A DNA stretch of 64,000 nt from Amblyomma americanum (lineage: Eukaryota; Arthropoda; Arachnida; Ixodida; Ixodidae): contig NC_135500.1 in NCBI RefSeq assembly GCF_052857255.1, forward strand, positions 107,503,548 to 107,567,547. The letters run 5' to 3'. The notes under the pieces are model-generated. The model had not been told where the DNA came from and did not search any database. It saw only the letters and a program-made list of their open reading frames with translations. This document shows, piece after piece, positions 59,276 to 64,000 of this stretch (position 1 is its first letter; the number at the start of each line of letters is the position of its first letter). A program made the position numbers and the translations under genes.

Positions 59276-59499
59276 GCAAGTCAAGAAAAAAACGGCTTTT
59301 CCCCGTCAGATGACCTTCTTCCAGCCAATGGCGTCGGCCGATTCTCACGAACCTGCTAGAGTGATAATGCACGGAGGAGACTACCCTTTTCATTTGCCAC
59401 TCCCTGCATTGTCACGATAGCAGGTTCGTGAGAATCAGTCGATGTCATTGGCTAGACGGGGATCCTTTGAAGGGGAAAAGCCGCTTTTTTCCTGACTTG
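59276..59499. repeat. Foldback element, about 95 bp arms
   Basis: Left arm 59276-59371 and right arm 59406-59499 are imperfect inverted copies. Matching blocks are CAAGTCAAGAAAAAAACGGC, TTTTCCCC, AGCCAATG and GATTCTCACGAACCTGCTA. The spacer is about 35 bp. No conserved ACCAACT end is seen, so it is not clearly of the same family as 54224. No obvious target duplication. Confidence 0.8.
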
Positions 59500-61404
59500 T
59501 ATCGGGCTGCCAGCGCCACACAAAACGCCTCACGGCGAACTTCAGTAAATGGCACTCCGCTGTAACAGCCATACACGCAGATTACATGAATGTGTGTAGT
59601 TTCAAAAGCCTACTCGAATAACGTTCACAGAGGCCCTGAATTGAGCTATTTGGTAGATATGCCTCAAAGGACAGCTCTAAACAGCAGGACAAACGGAAGG
59701 AAACGCGTATAGGGCAACACTGGAGGATGAATAACCCTCTTCAATAGCCATGCACTGGGTTTGCTCCACGCTATAAACCAGCCCCAGGGCACACGCGGCG
59801 GCGTTAGCGTGAATGTAATGCATCCGCAGTTTTCGAAATATACGGAGACTGGATTGAAGAACAGGTTAATCACTGAAATGAGTGTACCTACCTACCTTCT
59901 TTTTCAATCTCATATTTCCCGGCAGGAAAAATAAAGAAATAATGGAACATCCCCGGTACTCAAGCCGCAAGAGCATTTTCCAAAATAGACCAGTTCACTG
60001 AAAAACGGCGTTTCGCATCGGACGCATGCATCTGCCGCGTCTATCTTTTCTAAAACTTCGTGGTTGCTTGCTATCATTCCTTTTCAAACACAAGTTGGTT
60101 CTGTTTCTCTAATCGCCGTTTTCCACTCCACCCCCCTCCCCGCTCAAAATAAAATCTACTTCACCAAGAAAACATAGCCTATTATTTCAGATGCCCATTT
60201 GTCGCTCTTTAAATAAATTTTCTCCGTAAAGGGAGGGCATTCCGAGGTTCTTGTTGCTTTACAAATATTCTTCGCAGAGAGGCACTCTCAATCCGTAGTG
60301 CTGTCAAGTTGTCATAAGAATTACAGATCAGAGCCTAGACAGCACACCTCGCATTTTTCAAAGCAGCGCGAAGTATTATCCTCGGAGGAGCCTCTCTTTG
60401 CCGCATAGGAGAAAAAGAGAACCCCAAAAAGGAATTCGCCAACGCGCGTAAGTAGGTCTTTTCGCGCGCGCCCGAAGCTCACGACAGGAAATTGCGCCTC
60501 ACTGAATCTTAATCGCCGAGATGCCCCTCGGCTGAACTCGAAACTTCGGTTGAACTTAAACGTTAAGCAGAGCGCGCCAGCGTGGACGCTACAGCAGGCA
60601 CAGCAGGCTGAGTGGCGAAACTACACATCGTGTTGCACAAAGCGCTGCTTCCGCCGCTCACCGCGCTGTGTAGCAATGGCGCTGCTGTCAGCGCGTGGAG
60701 CCATGGCTGCCTTCCCGGAGCAGCGCTTACGAGGAATCAAGGAATTTACGAGGAAATACAAGCCGGGATTAAGTTAGACAACACCCTGAAGACCGTTTAG
60801 CGCTGGTCTCGGGCCCAGAGGCAAGGCTCTGTGGAAGCCACTGATATTCACTTTCATTTTTTGTTTCCATGTGCCTTCGTCGATAGCGGGCGCGCTGGCA
60901 TTCGGGCACATCTTTCATGGTCTTCAGACCCGGGAGACGCGGTTCAAAAAGAACGCTACTCCATTCTAAGCCGCGATGCTGGCTTCTATGCATTATGTAG
61001 TGCGACAAGTGACGTCTTTGGCACTCTCAGAGCGGAAGCTGGTTGCTACGTTAGGCTGAAAAAACAAATAGCGCGAAAGCACAGGATAGCGGATATCAAC
61101 ACAGCGCTCTGGTTGCGTTCGTATTATCGTTGATGTAGCACTGTAGAAGTTTACCCAGGATTGTGTTCGTATAAGGCAAATGTCTTGGCTGAGTGGTCAT
61201 TCAAGCAGCAGCCATCATAACGTTATATGCGATTCACAGTGACTGACTTAATTGCGGGCAAACCTTTTCTTTCGTAGTAACATAAATATAGTCGATTAGG
61301 AGAGAGCTGAGTTCGCTGAACTGTTTTAGCTGCACGTCAACTCAAAGACTTCCAGGTCGATCCCACCGTCCTCCTTTTAGGACGTGATAGTAACGATGGG
61401 CATA
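59500..61404. other. Unassigned sequence
   Basis: Frames at 60550-61133 have no recognised domain. No repeat recognised. Confidence 0.4.
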
Positions 61405-61515
61405 CACTCTAAACAGAAAGGAGAGAGGTAGTAAGATGTCCCTCCCGCGCACTCTGTTTTATCAAAGGGAGCGCGCTAGAAGACAGCTAACTCCATTTTT
61501 ACTCCCATATAGGTG
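61405..61515. mobile_element. MITE, 111 bp, copy 2, TA target duplication
   Basis: Ends CACTCTAAACAGAAAGGAG and, on the other strand, CACCTATATGGGAGTAAA. TA is present immediately outside both ends (61403-61404 and 61516-61517). The interior shares CTAGCGCGCT and the GGAG-rich block with 54045-54129 in reverse orientation. A TA duplication is the signature of Tc1/mariner-type insertion. Confidence 0.8.
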
Positions 61516-62974
61516 TATTCGTGTTTACAGCGTACCGCCCGTGCCGCATCAGGTGCTTCTTTCTGTGCCAAGTCGTACAGCCCGGAGAATGTGCGCACCT
61601 TTCATATAATTCCTCCTTCCTTTCCAGTGCAGTCAAGTCCGAACCTTCGAAAGCGGTAACATTTTTTTCTGATTTCGAACGCACCCCAAGCTCCACGACG
61701 AAATTAAAGAAATAAAAACCAATACGAGGCCAGCAAACTTCCAAGCGGCCCTTCAAAAATGCCGAGCACACGAACTAGAGATCCACTTGCACCGCAGTCC
61801 GCCGCCACGCACACACAAATCTACGTACATTCGCGGCGACAGTTCAGCAACTTGGAACGAGGCGGCCAAAAGGTGCCTTCGCCCATTCAAGCGCCCCCCG
61901 CCCTTTACTTGAAGGGCAGCAAAGAAAGGCAAAAAGACGCAAAGAAACACTGCGCGCGCGTCTCGCATCCGAGTGAACAGCACGACGCTCTGTTAATTAA
62001 GACGCTATAAAACCATACCCAGGAGGGGGGAGGGGGGGGGGGGGGGGGACACAAAAGCAACACAAAACGAATGCACTGCTCGGAAACGACGCATTATTCC
62101 GCGTCCGATCGAACAGAATGCCTCGAACATCCAAAAACCCCCGAAGGAGGGAACACAAAAACAAGCTCGCGAGCGGGGATGCGGGGATGCACATACTGTA
62201 TTCTCGAACGCGCGCACGCACTGCAAATTTGGGGCGAAGAATTCGCGAGCCGCGTGCGCCGACCGAATGTGGAGCAATTGGCACCAGTTGGGTGTTCGGT
62301 GCCCGGAGCTCTTCATATATATTCAGGTTTGGTGCGGCGCTGTGTGGAAACGTACACCCTCTGCTTCCCCACCACCTCATAGTCCTCCCCCTTATTCTCT
62401 TACATTTTGTGCGCACCGCTGCTCTGCGAACCAGCACTGGAAACCATTTGGAAGGCTCACGGCAGCGTCAGGAATTTTTTTTCGTTTTTTTTCTTCGAGC
62501 GAAGTTAAAGGTGCGGGAAGTTTGGAATACGCTCCTCCTTATTCTATTTTGTTTCCTTTACGTTATAGGTATATCAAGGCCAGTATAAAAGCGACCGAGA
62601 TAACCCGAGTGTGCCCTTATGCGGTTTTACCGGGAGTACTGCGCGCGGGGATACACTGACTCCATGCGATCTCATTACGCATCGGCAATTTTTAATGAGC
62701 TTTCAAACGACGCACTTTTTGGGGTTTGTTTCGTTTGTGCCCTTGAAACCGCGCAGCACCTTACACCAGCGCACACTCATGCACATTCGCATCTTTCCGC
62801 GAAAACAGGCAGCAATATTTGACGGCAGGACTTTTTGAGGTGCAAACGCGACTTTTCCGACGCGTAATACCTGTTCTGGCGGACGGCAGAAAAAAAAAGG
62901 TTCATCGTGTTAACCTGGTCATTGAAGGTAACCTTGGCAAAACCTAGCATAGGAACAGTCCATGCAGAAATAAA
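61516..62974. other. Unassigned; poly-G tract 62025-62048
   Basis: GC-rich, with overlapping frames at 61997-62659 but no domain. G-rich tract at 62025-62048, interrupted once. Confidence 0.35.
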
Positions 62975-63165
62975 ACAAATATTGCCGCGACTGGGTTTCG
63001 AAGCTACGTACGGCGGCGCGAACAGATCAGGTTTGCTGGCCACTGCACGAGAGCACCATGCTATCACCGTAGTCAATCACGCTTCGTGTTAAACTGGGAC
63101 TCATTCTCGCTCTGTGCATTGCACATCGTCGTCTTGATCAGCTTCAATCTGCGGAGCGAACAGAT
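62975..63165 (-). repeat. SINE-E, second copy
   Basis: Aligns with 38555-38780: ATTGCCGCGACTGGGTTTCG, GGCGGCGCGAACAGATCAGG, GCTGGCCACTGCACGAGAGC, CACATCGTCGTCTTGATCAG. The B box is damaged (GGTTTCGAAGC on this strand). Confidence 0.65.
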
Positions 63166-64000
63166 CAGATCAGATTAACCTCGATCAGGCCTTAACCTAA
63201 GTCTAATATCGGCGCCAGACGTGCCGCCTAACCATGAGCCAACTGGGCTAAACACATGCTTTCGCACATCTCCTCAGTTTAGTTACGTTAAAACCCTAGC
63301 GATGTTTTTTTTTTCTTTTTTGATATACGTCAGAAAATGCCCCAGAACCACGCTAACATTTAACTTGTGTAGAGCTTCTATGGTGCGATCTTTTTTTATT
63401 ATTACTTTCAGAACGCTCATCCCCGCCGATCAACGTACTGCAATCACTGCCGACCGAAAAGCGAAACTCTTTTTATGAACGTCCTCCTCCTCACCACCAC
63501 CTGGATTCCCGCTCCTTCGCAGACACGCCCCACCGAATCTACGCGGCATGCCGCAGCTCCTCGGAAGCGACAGCGCGCGAACAGTTCCTCTGTATGCGCG
63601 ACAGCCTTCATGCAAAATTCAACGCGACTTTCGCGCCACACTGGCCCGCGGAGCCGCTTGGCGATCGGCTCGAGCGGAAAATGTAACGCGAAACAGCCAA
63701 GGGCCTACACACGCCGGGTACGTCACTGTCGCTTCCGTGCGTCTCATTTCCCGGGAGAGGAATGACAGCCTCGCGGGTCTCCCTAAATCACTCCGCCAAG
63801 GGGGCCGCCGCGAGGCAATCGTGGCACGGGTGGCATGGGCACGCAATCAATCATGACTGCCAGCGACCTCATTTCGACTAAAGCCCTTTCACGGTCGCTC
63901 GCCGCGTCACATGCGTCTCTAGCGCCGCCTTGACCGCTGTTCTTTAATTCATTGTTTCCGCTCACCGCGAAATGCCTGTCTTCCTCGACGTCATGACTTG
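63166..64000. other. Unassigned; GC-rich from 63480
   Basis: Open frames at 63430-63965 on both strands without a domain. AGATCAGATCAGATTAACCT near 63163 is a short repeat. The window ends without a recognisable feature. Confidence 0.35.

Overview
This window looks like nuclear DNA of a metazoan, most probably a hard (metastriate) tick. The main evidence is many copies of a tRNA-derived SINE whose head and body match my recollection of tick SINEs of the Ruka type. Tick-like non-LTR retrotransposon fragments (RTE/BovB-like and RNase H-bearing), long (AT)n, (ATT)n and poly-G tracts, and the absence of any dense, co-oriented gene set point the same way. The species assignment is inference. No operon, phage, CRISPR array or rRNA is visible.

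Layout. 1-4.7 kb is a SINE cluster with several insertions nested in one another and one SINE inside the loop of a long inverted repeat. 4.7-14 kb is mostly unassigned intergenic or intronic DNA with one foldback element and one truncated SINE. 14.4 kb (minus strand) holds the best candidate for a real host exon, with a splice acceptor, a start codon after an in-frame stop, and a consensus donor. 14.9-18.2 kb is a run of three LINE fragments: a plus-strand C-terminus, a minus-strand RTE-like reverse transcriptase, and a plus-strand RNase H domain with an intact 314-codon frame but two altered catalytic positions. 20.1-21.0 kb is a minus-strand LINE tail next to a SINE with a long (ATT)n tail. 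23.9-24.7 kb is a candidate non-autonomous DNA transposon. 26.6-31.6 kb is more SINE and LINE debris. 33.2 kb has a short lipocalin-like segment with a possible signal peptide in another frame. 34.6-36.4 kb is a three-level nest (LINE, then SINE, then RTE) whose two insertions each carry a target-site duplication. 41.75 kb carries a THAP-like zinc-finger exon with a Tyr where the zinc-binding His should be. 46-64 kb has microsatellites, foldback and MITE-like elements, more SINEs and a tRNA-like gene.

The window is therefore dominated by transposable elements. The signals most worth pursuing are: a family of hairpin elements ending in a conserved ACCAACTnGCCCA-like motif and flanked by 8-12 bp direct repeats; two SINE families that share head and core but have different 3' tails; a TA-flanked MITE family in two copies; and the three candidate host coding segments (14.4, 33.3 and 41.8 kb). 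All identifications were made by eye, with no database search.
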